DNA of 64,000 bases from Enterococcus devriesei (GTDB lineage: Bacteria > Bacillota > Bacilli > Lactobacillales > Enterococcaceae): assembly GCF_001885905.1 (NCBI RefSeq), contig NZ_JXKM01000001.1, positions 419,989-483,988 on the forward strand, read 5' to 3'. Of the stretch, positions 44,539-53,317 are shown in pieces (position 1 is the first letter of the stretch; each line of letters starts with the position of its first letter). Below the pieces are notes generated by a model. It was not told the DNA's origin, searched no databases, and worked only from the letters and a program-made list of their open reading frames with translations. The position numbers were made by a program, and so were the translations under genes.

Positions 44539-46265
44539 TGGTTGAATTACTAAAAGGTATTGCCGCAAGTGATGGCGTAGCCGTTGCAAAAGCTTATCTG
44601 CTAGTACAACCGGATTTATCTTTCAAACAAAATACTGTAGAAGACACTGCTGCCGAAGAAAAGCGTTTAGACGACGCTTTGGCGGCTTCTTCTGCTGAAT
44701 TAGAAAAAATTCGGGATAAAGCAGCGAAAAGCTTAGGTGAAGAAGAAGCACAAGTTTTTGATGCTCATTTAATGGTTCTTTCAGATCCAGAAATGATTGG
44801 TCAAATTAAACAACATATTCAAGACAACAAAGTGAACGCTGAAAGCTCACTTAAAGAAGTTACTGATATGTATATCGGCATGTTCGAGGCGATGGATGAC
44901 AACGCTTATATGCAAGAACGTGCAGCGGATATCCGCGATGTTACAAAACGTGTATTGGCGCACCTTTTGGGTGTTACTTTACCTGATCCATCAATGATTG
45001 ACGAAGAAGTTATCGTTGTCGCGCATGACCTTACTCCAAGTGATACCGCGCAATTAGATAAAAACTTTGTAAAAGCCTTCGTTACTGATATTGGCGGACG
45101 TACATCGCATTCAGCGATCATGGCTCGTTCATTAGAAATTCCTGCAATCGTAGGAACCAAAGAAATCACTTCTAAAGTTAAAGAAGGCGATGTTCTAGCG
45201 GTAAACGGAATCATTGGGGAAACAATTGTGAACCCAACGGATGATCAAGCAGCTGAATACAAAAAAGCCGGTGAAGCTTACGCTGCTCAAAAAGCAGAGT
45301 GGGAAAAACTTAAAAATGCTGAAACAGTGACTGCTGACGGTAAACACTTTGAATTAGCAGCGAATATCGGTACACCAAAAGATCTTGAAGGCGTTCATAA
45401 CAATGGCGCTGAAGCGATCGGCTTGTATCGTACCGAGTTCCTATACATGGACTCTTCAGATTTCCCAACCGAGGACGATCAATTTGAAGCTTACAAAGCC
45501 GTTTTAGAAGGCATGGGTGACAAACCAGTCGTTGTTCGGACAATGGATATCGGTGGAGATAAAGAATTACCTTACTTGACTTTACCTCACGAAATGAATC
45601 CATTCTTGGGTTACCGTGCATTACGTATCAGCTTATCTGAATTGGGCGATGACATGTTCCGTACACAATTACGCGCATTGTTACGTGCTTCGGTTCATGG
45701 TAACTTGCGTATCATGTTCCCAATGGTCGCTACATTGAAGGAATTCCGTGCGGCGAAGAAATTGTACGAAGAAGAAAAAGAAAAATTGGTCAAAGAAGGC
45801 GTGAAGGTTTCTGACACAATCCAAGTCGGAATCATGATCGAAATTCCTGCTGCAGCTGTTTTAGCTGATAAGTTCGCGAAAGAAGTAGACTTCTTCAGCG
45901 TTGGAACCAATGATTTGATCCAATATACAATGGCAGCTGACCGTATGAACGAACGTGTTTCATACCTTTACCAACCATACAACCCATCAATCTTACGTTT
46001 GATCAAGAACGTCATTGATGCAGCGCACGCTGAAGGTAAATGGGCTGGTATGTGTGGCGAAATGGCTGGCGATCAAACTGCTGTTCCATTATTAATGGGT
46101 ATGGGCTTAGATGAATTCTCAATGAGTGCGACTTCTATTCTTAGAACTCGTAGCTTGATGAAACGTCTAACTACAACTAAGATGGCTGAATTAGCTGACA
46201 AAGCATTGAAAGAATGCGATACAATGGAAGAAGTTCAAGCTTTAGTTGAAGAATACGTAAAATAG
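44538..46265 (+). CDS. ptsI: PTS enzyme I (phosphoenolpyruvate-protein phosphotransferase)
   Basis: Phosphorylates HPr using PEP. The 575-residue protein has the N-terminal HPr-binding and phospho-His domain ([13 protein letters not shown], His191) and the C-terminal PEP-binding barrel with [22 protein letters not shown] and the Cys in GMCGEMAGD. Coupled to ptsH by TAATG; codon use is strongly biased, as expected for a highly expressed gene. Terminator follows. Confidence 0.97.
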   Translation: MVELLKGIAASDGVAVAKAYLLVQPDLSFKQNTVEDTAAEEKRLDDALAASSAELEKIRDKAAKSLGEEEAQVFDAHLMVLSDPEMIGQIKQHIQDNKVNAESSLKEVTDMYIGMFEAMDDNAYMQERAADIRDVTKRVLAHLLGVTLPDPSMIDEEVIVVAHDLTPSDTAQLDKNFVKAFVTDIGGRTSHSAIMARSLEIPAIVGTKEITSKVKEGDVLAVNGIIGETIVNPTDDQAAEYKKAGEAYAAQKAEWEKLKNAETVTADGKHFELAANIGTPKDLEGVHNNGAEAIGLYRTEFLYMDSSDFPTEDDQFEAYKAVLEGMGDKPVVVRTMDIGGDKELPYLTLPHEMNPFLGYRALRISLSELGDDMFRTQLRALLRASVHGNLRIMFPMVATLKEFRAAKKLYEEEKEKLVKEGVKVSDTIQVGIMIEIPAAAVLADKFAKEVDFFSVGTNDLIQYTMAADRMNERVSYLYQPYNPSILRLIKNVIDAAHAEGKWAGMCGEMAGDQTAVPLLMGMGLDEFSMSATSILRTRSLMKRLTTTKMAELADKALKECDTMEEVQALVEEYVK

Positions 46266-46274
46266 ATTTTGTAT

Positions 46275-46318
46275 AAAGAAGCCGTAAAAGGATTTGTTCC
46301 TTTTACGGCTTCTTTTTT
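46275..46318 (+). terminator. ptsHI terminator
   Basis: An 18-bp perfect inverted repeat (46275-46292 with 46298-46315), 5-nt loop, T-tail. Confidence 0.93.
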
Positions 46319-46391
46319 GTATTCAGTAATTATTTGTTTCTTTGAATTCCGTAAAATCAGACCATAGGTTGAGATAAAGCGGGAAGCCTTA

Positions 46392-46400
46392 TGATATAAT
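46392..46400 (+). promoter_or_regulatory. Promoter of the glycolipid synthase pair (extended -10)
   Basis: TGATATAAT is an extended -10 with a perfect hexamer, 25 bases before the ATG. A TTGAGA lies further upstream (46369) but 20 bp away. Confidence 0.6.
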
Positions 46401-46425
46401 TGATTTGTTTTTGAGGGGGCAGTTT

Positions 46426-47469
46426 ATGAAAATTTTACTTTATTTTGAAGGTCAGAATGTTATCGGAAGATCCGGGATTGGTCGAGCGCTCAGTCATCAA
46501 AAAAGAGCGTTGGCATCTGCTGGGATCGAATATACCCTAGATCCTAATGCGACTGATTATGATATCTTACATATTAATACGTATGGTTTGAAAAGCTATC
46601 ACTTAGCGCGAAAAGCCAAAAAAATGGGTAAAAAGGTGATTTACCATGCGCATTCGACTGAAGAGGATTTTCGGAATTCATTTGTCGGTTCTAACCAACT
46701 CGCTCCGCTAGTAAAAAAATGGCTCGTGGGCTTGTATGGAATGGCAGATCACTTGATCACTCCTACACCGTATTCAAAAAAATTATTACGTAATTATGGC
46801 TTGAGGCAGCCTATCGCAGCCATTTCAAATGGGATTGATTTAAAACGATATTATCCTGATGAATATAAAGAAGCCGCCTTTCGCAAGCATTTTCATTTAA
46901 GCGAAACGCAAAAGGTCGTTATCTGTGTCGGTCTATTTTTCGAACGTAAAGGAATCATCGACTTCGTTGAGATCGCAAAAAAAATGCCTGAATATACGTT
47001 TATCTGGTTTGGTGCTGTTCCCATGCTTTCGATTCCGGCGAATATCCGCCGCATCGTTAAAAAAGATCATCCAGCCAATGTGTTGTTCCCTGGCTATATC
47101 AATGGCGATTTGATTGAAGGAGCCTATTCTGGTGCAGATCTCTTTTTCTTTCCTTCTTATGAAGAAACGGAAGGAATCGTGGTCCTCGAAGCGTTGGCCA
47201 GCCAGCAGCAAGTCTTATTGAGAAATATTCCAGTCTATCAAGGATGGATGCAGGATCAGCAGAATTGTTATATGGGTAATAACAATCAGGAATTCAAAGA
47301 GTTGATTCGTCAGCTAGTCAATCATCGGCTGCCTAATTTAACGTTAGCTGGTTTTAAAACCGCGCAAGCTAAAAGTATTACGGAAATTGGGCAAGAATTG
47401 AAGACGGTTTATCAGGCAGTCTTGCAATTACCTTACGATCATCAAATATATTCAAAGGTCACAAAATAG
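46426..47469 (+). CDS. bgsA: GT4 glucosyltransferase, diglucosyl-diacylglycerol synthase (BgsA-like)
   Basis: A 347-residue GT-B enzyme: NVIGRSGIGRALSHQKRAL at the N-terminus, TPTPYSKKLL in the linker, VGLFFERKGIIDFVE, and the E-x7-E motif EETEGIVVLE. In E. faecalis BgsA adds the second glucose to make diglucosyl-diacylglycerol, the anchor of lipoteichoic acid; LafB of Listeria is the parallel. The next gene encodes the expected partner for the first glucose, and both lie upstream of the fab operon as in E. faecalis. ATG at 46426 after GAGGGGG is chosen over an earlier in-frame start. Confidence 0.75.
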   Translation: MKILLYFEGQNVIGRSGIGRALSHQKRALASAGIEYTLDPNATDYDILHINTYGLKSYHLARKAKKMGKKVIYHAHSTEEDFRNSFVGSNQLAPLVKKWLVGLYGMADHLITPTPYSKKLLRNYGLRQPIAAISNGIDLKRYYPDEYKEAAFRKHFHLSETQKVVICVGLFFERKGIIDFVEIAKKMPEYTFIWFGAVPMLSIPANIRRIVKKDHPANVLFPGYINGDLIEGAYSGADLFFFPSYEETEGIVVLEALASQQQVLLRNIPVYQGWMQDQQNCYMGNNNQEFKELIRQLVNHRLPNLTLAGFKTAQAKSITEIGQELKTVYQAVLQLPYDHQIYSKVTK

Positions 47470-47484
47470 TTTGGAGGTTTTGAC

Positions 47485-48723
47485 GTGCGGATCGGTTTTT
47501 TTACAGACACTTATTTTCCCCAAGTCAGCGGGGTAGCTACTTCAATTAAAACGTTAAAAGAACAGTTAGAAAGCCAAGGACATGAAGTTTATATTTTTAC
47601 TACGACTGATCCTGAAGCAGAGGATTTTGAAAAAGATATCGTACGGATGCCGAGTGTTCCCTTCGTCTCTTTTACGGATCGTAGGATCGTGGTAAGAGGG
47701 ATTTGGTTCGCTTACCAAATCGCGAAAGAATTAGATTTAGAAATTATTCATACCCATACCGAATTTGGTGCTGGATTTTTAGGGAAAATGGTCGCCAATC
47801 GCTTACGTATTCCGGTCGTTCATACGTACCACACTATGTATGAGGATTATTTGCATTATATCGCTAACGGGAAAGTCGTTCGGCCTACCCATGTAAAACA
47901 CTTTATTAAAATGTTCGTCAATCACTCTACAGGGGTTGTCTGTCCTAGCCAACGAGTGGTGGATACGTTAAAACGCTATGAAGTGGATGTCCCTATGAAG
48001 ATTATTCCGACAGGCATCGAAGTTGGGCGCTTTATCCGGCCAGATATTACTTCTGTCGAAACCGAAGCCTTACGTGAAAAATTAGGCATTCAAAATGGAG
48101 AATTGATGATTTTATCGTTGAGTCGAATCTCTTATGAAAAAAATATTCACGTTATCGTTGAGCAATTCCCGGAAGTTCTGATGAGCTTTCCTAACGCGCG
48201 GCTAGTGATCGTCGGTAAAGGACCTTATCGTGATGAGTTAGAAGAATTAGTGGAGCAATTAGGGGTTCAAAAGTATGTTCAATTTACTGGTGAAGTGCCC
48301 CATGAGGATGTTGCTTGTTATTACCATGCGGCAGATTATTTTGTTAGCGCCTCGACTTCTGAGACACAAGGGTTAACCTACGCTGAAGCGATTGCTTCTG
48401 GCACCCAATGTGTGGTAGAAGGAAATGATTACTTGAACCAATTAATCGATCATGAAACATTAGGTGCTACTTTTGAGCAGGATGAAGATTTTAGTGATAC
48501 ATTGATTCATTATATTCAACAGCAGATTAAGATGGACCCGGCGATTCAGGCTAAAAAAATGATCGAGATCTCCGCCGAACGTTTTGGCTCTGAAATTTTT
48601 ACCTTCTATCAAGAATTGATCCATTACTATGGAGAAAATCATGATGAAGAACGATTGCCGAAGCGAACTGTTCGGAAAATGCGGGTTCGGATTGCTTCAT
48701 TAAAAAATAGCGAGGATAAGTAA
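47485..48723 (+). CDS. bgsB: GT4 glucosyltransferase, monoglucosyl-diacylglycerol synthase (BgsB-like)
   Basis: A 412-residue GT-B enzyme: FFTDTYFPQVSGVATSIKTL at the start, HTHTEFGAGFLG, LSLSRISYEKNIHVI, and the acidic motif SASTSETQGLTYAEA with E-x7-E. It matches the 1,2-diacylglycerol 3-glucosyltransferases (BgsB, LafA, YpfP-unrelated). GTG start with TTGGAGG upstream, 15 bases after the BgsA-like gene. Acts at the inner membrane face on diacylglycerol. Confidence 0.78.
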   Translation: MRIGFFTDTYFPQVSGVATSIKTLKEQLESQGHEVYIFTTTDPEAEDFEKDIVRMPSVPFVSFTDRRIVVRGIWFAYQIAKELDLEIIHTHTEFGAGFLGKMVANRLRIPVVHTYHTMYEDYLHYIANGKVVRPTHVKHFIKMFVNHSTGVVCPSQRVVDTLKRYEVDVPMKIIPTGIEVGRFIRPDITSVETEALREKLGIQNGELMILSLSRISYEKNIHVIVEQFPEVLMSFPNARLVIVGKGPYRDELEELVEQLGVQKYVQFTGEVPHEDVACYYHAADYFVSASTSETQGLTYAEAIASGTQCVVEGNDYLNQLIDHETLGATFEQDEDFSDTLIHYIQQQIKMDPAIQAKKMIEISAERFGSEIFTFYQELIHYYGENHDEERLPKRTVRKMRVRIASLKNSEDK

Positions 48724-48728
48724 AGGCG

Positions 48729-48770
48729 AAATCCATCTCTTGATGTATACTGGAGATGGATTTATTCTTT
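48729..48770 (+). terminator. Probable terminator after the bgs pair
   Basis: AAATCCATCTC (48729-48739) pairs with GAGATGGATTT (48753-48763), then a T-rich tail. A TATACT in the loop may also be a -10 for the next gene. Confidence 0.65.
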
Positions 48771-48788
48771 TATGTGGAGGTTAGTGGA

Positions 48789-49649
48789 ATGAAAATCGGA
48801 TTTATCGGAACAGGCGTGATGGGAAAATCCATCGTTAAACATTTTTTAGCAGCAGGACATGAAGTGGCCGTTTATAATCGGACGAAAAGCAAAACGGATG
48901 AATTAGTTAAACAAGGCGCAGTTTGGCAGGACACTCCTGGAGAAGTTACTGCAGTAAGTGAGATTATTTTTTCAATGGTGGGCTACCCTAGCGATGTAGA
49001 AGAAATTTATTATGGTGCAAAGGGAATTTTTTCAGTTGATAGTAATAATAAAATTTTTGTTGATTTAACGACATCTACACCGACTTTAGCGGGAAAAATT
49101 TATCAGACAGCCAAAGAACGAGGAGCGGCGGCATTAGATGCGCCGGTATCAGGTGGCGATCTTGGTGCGCAAAACGCGACTTTAACAATTATGGTCGGTG
49201 GTGATCAAGCGACCTATGATCAGGTTGTACCACTGTTTGAGATCATGGGTAAAAGTTATTCGTTGCAAGGTACAGCTGGAGCAGGGCAACATACAAAGAT
49301 GGCCAATCAAATTATGATCGCGGGAACTATGACTGGAATGACCGAAATGTTGGTCTACGCGAAAGCGGCGAATTTAGAGATGGAGAAAGTTCTAGCGACA
49401 TTAGGCGGTGGAGCAGCCCAAAACTGGTCGATGGCGAACTATGCGCCACGGATCCTAAAAGAAGATTACAGCGCTGGTTTCTTCGTTAAGCATTTTATTA
49501 AAGACTTAAAAATCGCTTTAGATGAAGCAGAAAAAATGCAGTTAGATTTGCCTGCAACAAAATTAGCGACGGAGCTTTATGAGCGTTTAGCCGATAAAGG
49601 ATTTGAAAATGACGGGACTCAAGCTTTAATCAAACTATGGTGGTCGTAA
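48789..49649 (+). CDS. Beta-hydroxyacid dehydrogenase (3-hydroxyisobutyrate dehydrogenase family, YkwC-like)
   Basis: A 286-residue NAD(P)-dependent oxidoreductase: nucleotide site GFIGTGVMGKSIV, substrate loop DAPVSGGDLGAQ, and the catalytic Lys in GAGQHTKMANQ. Natural substrate unknown; glyoxylate/succinic semialdehyde reductase-type activity is common in the family. ATG at 48789 is used, eight bases after GGAGG; a longer version from 48756 would begin inside the terminator region. Confidence 0.88.
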   Translation: MKIGFIGTGVMGKSIVKHFLAAGHEVAVYNRTKSKTDELVKQGAVWQDTPGEVTAVSEIIFSMVGYPSDVEEIYYGAKGIFSVDSNNKIFVDLTTSTPTLAGKIYQTAKERGAAALDAPVSGGDLGAQNATLTIMVGGDQATYDQVVPLFEIMGKSYSLQGTAGAGQHTKMANQIMIAGTMTGMTEMLVYAKAANLEMEKVLATLGGGAAQNWSMANYAPRILKEDYSAGFFVKHFIKDLKIALDEAEKMQLDLPATKLATELYERLADKGFENDGTQALIKLWWS

Positions 49650-49718
49650 TCTTAAGTTAGATTTAGCGAAAAATTCATAAATTAATTGATGAAAATCAAT
49701 GCAAGATACGATTGGATT

Positions 49719-49727
49719 TGATACAAT
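49719..49727 (+). promoter_or_regulatory. Possible promoter of the ykuJ-like gene
   Basis: TGATACAAT resembles an extended -10, 33 bases before the ATG. No clear -35. Confidence 0.4.
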
Positions 49728-49759
49728 AAGACAGAATTGAGAAGAAGGGGGGCATCTAG

Positions 49760-49990
49760 ATGAAACATTCACAATTAGTTGCCATTATTAAACGCTTAGA
49801 AGCTATGACTGAATCAACTGATAATGAAGTACAATTACGTCGTTTTGAAAAAGAAGGCGTAGAGAAATGTACTGTAACTTATGATAATACGACAGAAACA
49901 TTCGAATTAACCGAAAGCGACAGTAAACAATCTTATCAATTTGATAACATTGATATCGTTGCTATGGAAATTTATGACTTGATTCAATAA
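49760..49990 (+). CDS. YkuJ/DUF1797 family protein
   Basis: A 76-residue acidic protein (MKHSQLVAIIKRLEAMTES at the start; FDNIDIVAMEIYDLIQ at the end). It matches the YkuJ family (DUF1797) of Firmicutes, small proteins with no assigned role. AAGGGGGG upstream of ATG. Own promoter candidate and own terminator. Confidence 0.82.
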   Translation: MKHSQLVAIIKRLEAMTESTDNEVQLRRFEKEGVEKCTVTYDNTTETFELTESDSKQSYQFDNIDIVAMEIYDLIQ

Positions 49991-50012
49991 AACGGGGAAA
50001 CCCGTTTTTTTG
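49991..50012 (+). terminator. Terminator after the ykuJ-like gene
   Basis: AACGGG, GAAA tetraloop, CCCGTT, then T-rich. Confidence 0.85.
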
Positions 50013-50153
50013 TTGTTTGATTTTTTCGTAAAGGTTTTCAGCTTATTTTTAATTATAAATTCATGAGGAATTCCTTTTTTTTGCCAAAACCAAGGCCATA
50101 TCTTTTGAAATTATCTTCCTTTAGTCAGAAGATATCATATGGGAGGCAATGTT

Positions 50154-51317
50154 ATGTTAGATAAAGAAGTTTATAATCAATTATTTAAACCGTCTTTTTC
50201 TCAGAAAACAGAAGTTACTTTTTGGGATGGTTCGGTAAAAGAATACGGGAGTTCTGAAGGAGAAACGGTCTTTAAAATTATTTTCAATGAGAAGATTCCG
50301 GTAAAGGAATTAATCAATAATGCTTCCTTAGCATTAGGTGAAGCATACATGGAAAAGAAGATCGAAATCGAAGGTAATCTGCAAGCGTTGATTTACGACG
50401 TTTACAATCAGGCAAATGGTTTTTTCCATAATACGAATTTTAAAAAATGGCTGCCAAAAGAAAAGCATACAAAAAAACAGTCCGCTCACGATATTCATAG
50501 CCACTATGATTTAGGCAATGATTTTTATGAGCTGTGGTTGGATCGGACGCTAACTTATTCTTGCGCTTATTTTGAAACACCAGAGGATAGCTTAGAGCAA
50601 GCGCAAATCAATAAAGTGCATCACATTTTGGATAAATTATTTATCCAGCCTGGAGAAACATTATTAGATATTGGTTGTGGTTGGGGAACACTGATTTTTA
50701 CTGCTGCGAAGGAATACAAAGTAAAAGCTAAAGGGATCACTTTGAGTGAAGAGCAGTACCTGCATATCCAAGCAATTATCAAAGAAGAGCAGCTAGAAGA
50801 TAGTGTCTCAGTTGAATTGATGGATTATCGTGATTTGAATGGAAGCTTTGACCATATCACTAGTGTTGGGATGTTCGAGCATGTTGGCGGAGAGAATCTG
50901 CAAGAATATTTCAAAGTAGTGGAAAATCATTTAGCACCGAATGGGACCGCGCTGATTCATGGAATCAGTCGCCAACAAGGTGGGGCAACGAATGCCTGGA
51001 TCAACCAATACATTTTCCCAGGGGGCTATATTCCCGGTGTGACAGAACTCGTTGGGCATATTACTGAAAATAATCTGCAATTGATCGATCTAGAAAGTTT
51101 GCGCCGTGATTATCAATTGACTTTGGAACATTGGACACAAAATTTCCATCAAGTCGCTGAACAAGTGATGGAACAAAAGGATGAAGCCTTTTACCGAATG
51201 TGGGATTTGTACTTACAAGCCTGTGCCGCTTCATTCCAAGCTAGTAATATTGATGTCATTCAGTATTTACTGGTTCATCCAAATAATAATAACGTTCCGA
51301 TGCATCGGAATGTTTAA
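50154..51317 (+). CDS. cfa: Cyclopropane-fatty-acyl-phospholipid synthase family protein
   Basis: A 387-residue SAM-dependent methyltransferase. The conserved HSHYDLGNDFYELWLD, SCAYF and LLDIGCGWGTL (SAM site) are all present, with YIFPGGYIPG near the active site. It methylenates unsaturated acyl chains of membrane lipids, which hardens the membrane under stress. The ATG at 50154 with GGGAGG eight bases upstream is preferred to the in-frame ATG at 50139 that sits before that site. Fits the surrounding lipid genes. Confidence 0.9.
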   Translation: MLDKEVYNQLFKPSFSQKTEVTFWDGSVKEYGSSEGETVFKIIFNEKIPVKELINNASLALGEAYMEKKIEIEGNLQALIYDVYNQANGFFHNTNFKKWLPKEKHTKKQSAHDIHSHYDLGNDFYELWLDRTLTYSCAYFETPEDSLEQAQINKVHHILDKLFIQPGETLLDIGCGWGTLIFTAAKEYKVKAKGITLSEEQYLHIQAIIKEEQLEDSVSVELMDYRDLNGSFDHITSVGMFEHVGGENLQEYFKVVENHLAPNGTALIHGISRQQGGATNAWINQYIFPGGYIPGVTELVGHITENNLQLIDLESLRRDYQLTLEHWTQNFHQVAEQVMEQKDEAFYRMWDLYLQACAASFQASNIDVIQYLLVHPNNNNVPMHRNV

Positions 51318-51320
51318 ATT

Positions 51321-51367
51321 AAAAAAGAAGAGTTAGCTGTATTTCAACAGTTAACTCTTCTTTTTTT
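51321..51367 (+). terminator. cfa terminator
   Basis: A ~20-bp near-perfect inverted repeat (51321-51340 with 51347-51367), T-tail. A- and T-rich ends make it bidirectional. Confidence 0.92.
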
Positions 51368-51503
51368 GGGGAAAGCGGGGATATCGCTCAATAAAGCTAA
51401 AAATTCCTATCAATATACTTTGATTGCCAAAGTATTATAATAAAGGACAAGTGATTGATCTTTTGCGTCAATCATTAATTTTTAATTAATTGAAAAAATT
51501 TTG

Positions 51504-51532
51504 TTGCATTCAGAAAAAAAATAAGATATAGT
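51504..51532 (+). promoter_or_regulatory. Promoter of the fatty acid synthesis operon
   Basis: TTGCAT (51504-51509), 17-bp spacer, TATAGT (51527-51532), 45 bases before the fabT ATG. Its -10 overlaps the first FabT box. Confidence 0.8.
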
Positions 51533-51562
51533 TTGAACATCAAATGATTTGATAATCAAACT
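51530..51562. promoter_or_regulatory. Two adjacent FabT operators
   Basis: Box 1 (51530-51546) reads AGTTTGAACATCAAATG and box 2 (51546-51562) reads, on the minus strand, AGTTTGATTATCAAATC. Both fit the FabT palindrome AnTTTGATTATCAAATT; box 2 is the better match. They share one base and cover the -10 and transcription start, predicting autorepression and repression of the whole operon when acyl-ACP is abundant. Confidence 0.85.
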
Positions 51563-51576
51563 AATTAGGTGATGAC

Positions 51577-52017
51577 ATGGAAAGAAACTGGGAAGAACTG
51601 AATACCTATTTAGTTTCAATTTTCAACGACGTCTTGTCGATTGAAGAAAACGAACTAAAGAAATCGCAATTTAGTGATTTGACGATTACTGAGATGCACA
51701 CCATCGACGCGATCGGGATGTATAAGAAGAAAACCACCACTGAAGTCGCTAGAGAATTATTGGTGACAGTCGGTACACTTACAACCTCGATCAATCGTTT
51801 AGTGAAAAAAGGCTACGTTGAACGAATCCGTAGTGAAGATGATCGCCGGGTAGTGAAGTTGGGCTTGACTAAAAAGGGCAGACTCGTATTTCGGATTCAT
51901 CAGCATTTTCATCATGAGATGGTAAAACGTGCCATTAAGGATTTGGATACGGATGAGCAGGAAGTATTCCTAAAAGCGTTAGTCAATCTATTTAGTTATT
52001 TAGAGGAGATAAAATGA
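51577..52017 (+). CDS. fabT: FabT, MarR-family repressor of fatty acid synthesis
   Basis: A 146-residue MarR-type winged-helix protein: helix-turn-helix around TTEVARELLVTVGTLTTSINRLVKKGYVER and wing RSEDDRRVVKLGLTKKG. FabT represses fab genes with long-chain acyl-ACP as co-repressor. The gene leads the operon and two FabT boxes sit in its promoter. ATG after TAGGTGATG. Overlaps fabH by four bases. Confidence 0.93.
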   Translation: MERNWEELNTYLVSIFNDVLSIEENELKKSQFSDLTITEMHTIDAIGMYKKKTTTEVARELLVTVGTLTTSINRLVKKGYVERIRSEDDRRVVKLGLTKKGRLVFRIHQHFHHEMVKRAIKDLDTDEQEVFLKALVNLFSYLEEIK

Positions 52018-52973
52018 TGAGCTTCGGAAAAATTCGTGCGACAGCCCGTTATCTACCTGAAAAAATTGTCACTAATGACGACTTAGCTGAATGGATGGAC
52101 ACCTCAGATGAATGGATTCAATCACGTACAGGAATCAGACAACGCCATATAGCAGAGGCTGAAAATACTTCTGATTTGTGTTTCAAAGTGGCGGAAAAGT
52201 TGATTGCCAAAACCGAAATTGATCCGTTGAGTTTAGACTTTATTATTGTGGCTACGATGTCACCGGATTACACCTCGCCTTCAGTTGCTTGTCAGGTGCA
52301 AGGTCAGCTGGGCGCGAACAACGCGATGGCTTTTGATGTAGCAGCGGCTTGTGCAGGATTTGTCTATGCGTTAGCGACTGCGGAGAATTTTATGCGTGGC
52401 GGGATGCAGCGAGGAATCGTCATCGGCGGCGAGAAAACATCGAAGCTCTTAGACTGGCAGGATCGGTCTTCAGCCGTTCTTTTCGGCGACGGAGCCGCAG
52501 GTGTTTTATTGGAAGCTAGTGAAGAAGCTTCTATTATAAAGCAAATGCTGCGAGCAGACGGGGAAAGAGCGAATGCGTTGACTGCTGGTTTTCGGCTGAA
52601 CAGTAATGTTTTCCATGATGGTCCTGAAATTAGTACAGCTTTAGCCATGGATGGCCGTGGAATTTGGAATTTCGCTTTAAATGACGTGACTAAAAGTTTG
52701 AAAGAATTTATCGGTGAAGAATCTGCAGATTATTATTTACTGCATCAAGCCAATAAACGAATCATTGAGAAAATCGCTCGCAAAATGAAAGAACCGATTG
52801 AAAAATTTCCGATGAATTTAATGAACTACGGGAATACTTCAGCGGCGAGTATTCCGATTTTATTGGATGAGCTCGTTGAAGCAGGGGTTCTAAGCTTAAA
52901 CAGCAATCAAAAAGTGGTATTGACAGGCTACGGCGGCGGATTGGCATGGGGCAACCTATTGATCCAGCTGTAA
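52014..52973 (+). CDS. fabH: 3-oxoacyl-ACP synthase III (FabH)
   Basis: Condenses acetyl-CoA (or branched/short acyl-CoA) with malonyl-ACP to start each chain. 319 residues. Cys113 in AAACAGFVYAL, His in LLHQANKRI and Asn in MNYGNTSAASIP form the catalytic triad. The ATG overlaps the fabT stop; a second ATG follows at once and could also serve. Confidence 0.96.
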   Translation: MMSFGKIRATARYLPEKIVTNDDLAEWMDTSDEWIQSRTGIRQRHIAEAENTSDLCFKVAEKLIAKTEIDPLSLDFIIVATMSPDYTSPSVACQVQGQLGANNAMAFDVAAACAGFVYALATAENFMRGGMQRGIVIGGEKTSKLLDWQDRSSAVLFGDGAAGVLLEASEEASIIKQMLRADGERANALTAGFRLNSNVFHDGPEISTALAMDGRGIWNFALNDVTKSLKEFIGEESADYYLLHQANKRIIEKIARKMKEPIEKFPMNLMNYGNTSAASIPILLDELVEAGVLSLNSNQKVVLTGYGGGLAWGNLLIQL

Positions 52974-53025
52974 GTTTGTTAAAAAATATAAAACTAAAAC
53001 TTAAAATTATCGGAGGAAACAACTT

Positions 53026-53253
53026 ATGACATTCGAAAAAATTCAAGACATCATCGTGGAAGAACTAGGAGTAGAGAAAGACGAAGTGAAATTGGAAACG
53101 AACATCCAAGAGGACTTAGAAGCAGATAGCTTAGATTTATTCCAAATCATCAACGAAATCGAAGACGAATTTGACGTGAAGATCGAAACAGAAGACGGCA
53201 TTAAAACAGTAAAAGATTTAGTTGAATACGTTGAAAAACAACAAAACGCTTAA
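53026..53253 (+). CDS. acpP: Acyl carrier protein
   Basis: A 75-residue, very acidic carrier. Ser35 in LEADSLDLF receives the 4'-phosphopantetheine arm. Strong CGGAGG before the ATG. A stable hairpin follows instead of the fabK gene found here in close relatives. Confidence 0.96.
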   Translation: MTFEKIQDIIVEELGVEKDEVKLETNIQEDLEADSLDLFQIINEIEDEFDVKIETEDGIKTVKDLVEYVEKQQNA

Positions 53254-53267
53254 TTAATAAAATTTCG

Positions 53268-53299
53268 GGAAAAGGCTAGGCGTAAGGCCTGGCCTTTCC
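53268..53299 (+). other. Hairpin between acpP and fabD
   Basis: GGAAAAGGC pairs with GCCTTTCC (one bulged A) and inside it AGGC pairs with GCCT around a 5-nt loop. No T-run follows, so it is not a normal terminator. It may stabilise the acpP mRNA end or weaken readthrough so that ACP is made in excess. Confidence 0.7.
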
Positions 53300-53317
53300 T
53301 GCTATTAGGAGACGATC

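Noticed and set aside
53254-53317. Possible fabK pseudogene remnant
   Set aside because: The 64 bases read as a hairpin with no FabK-like codons in any frame.
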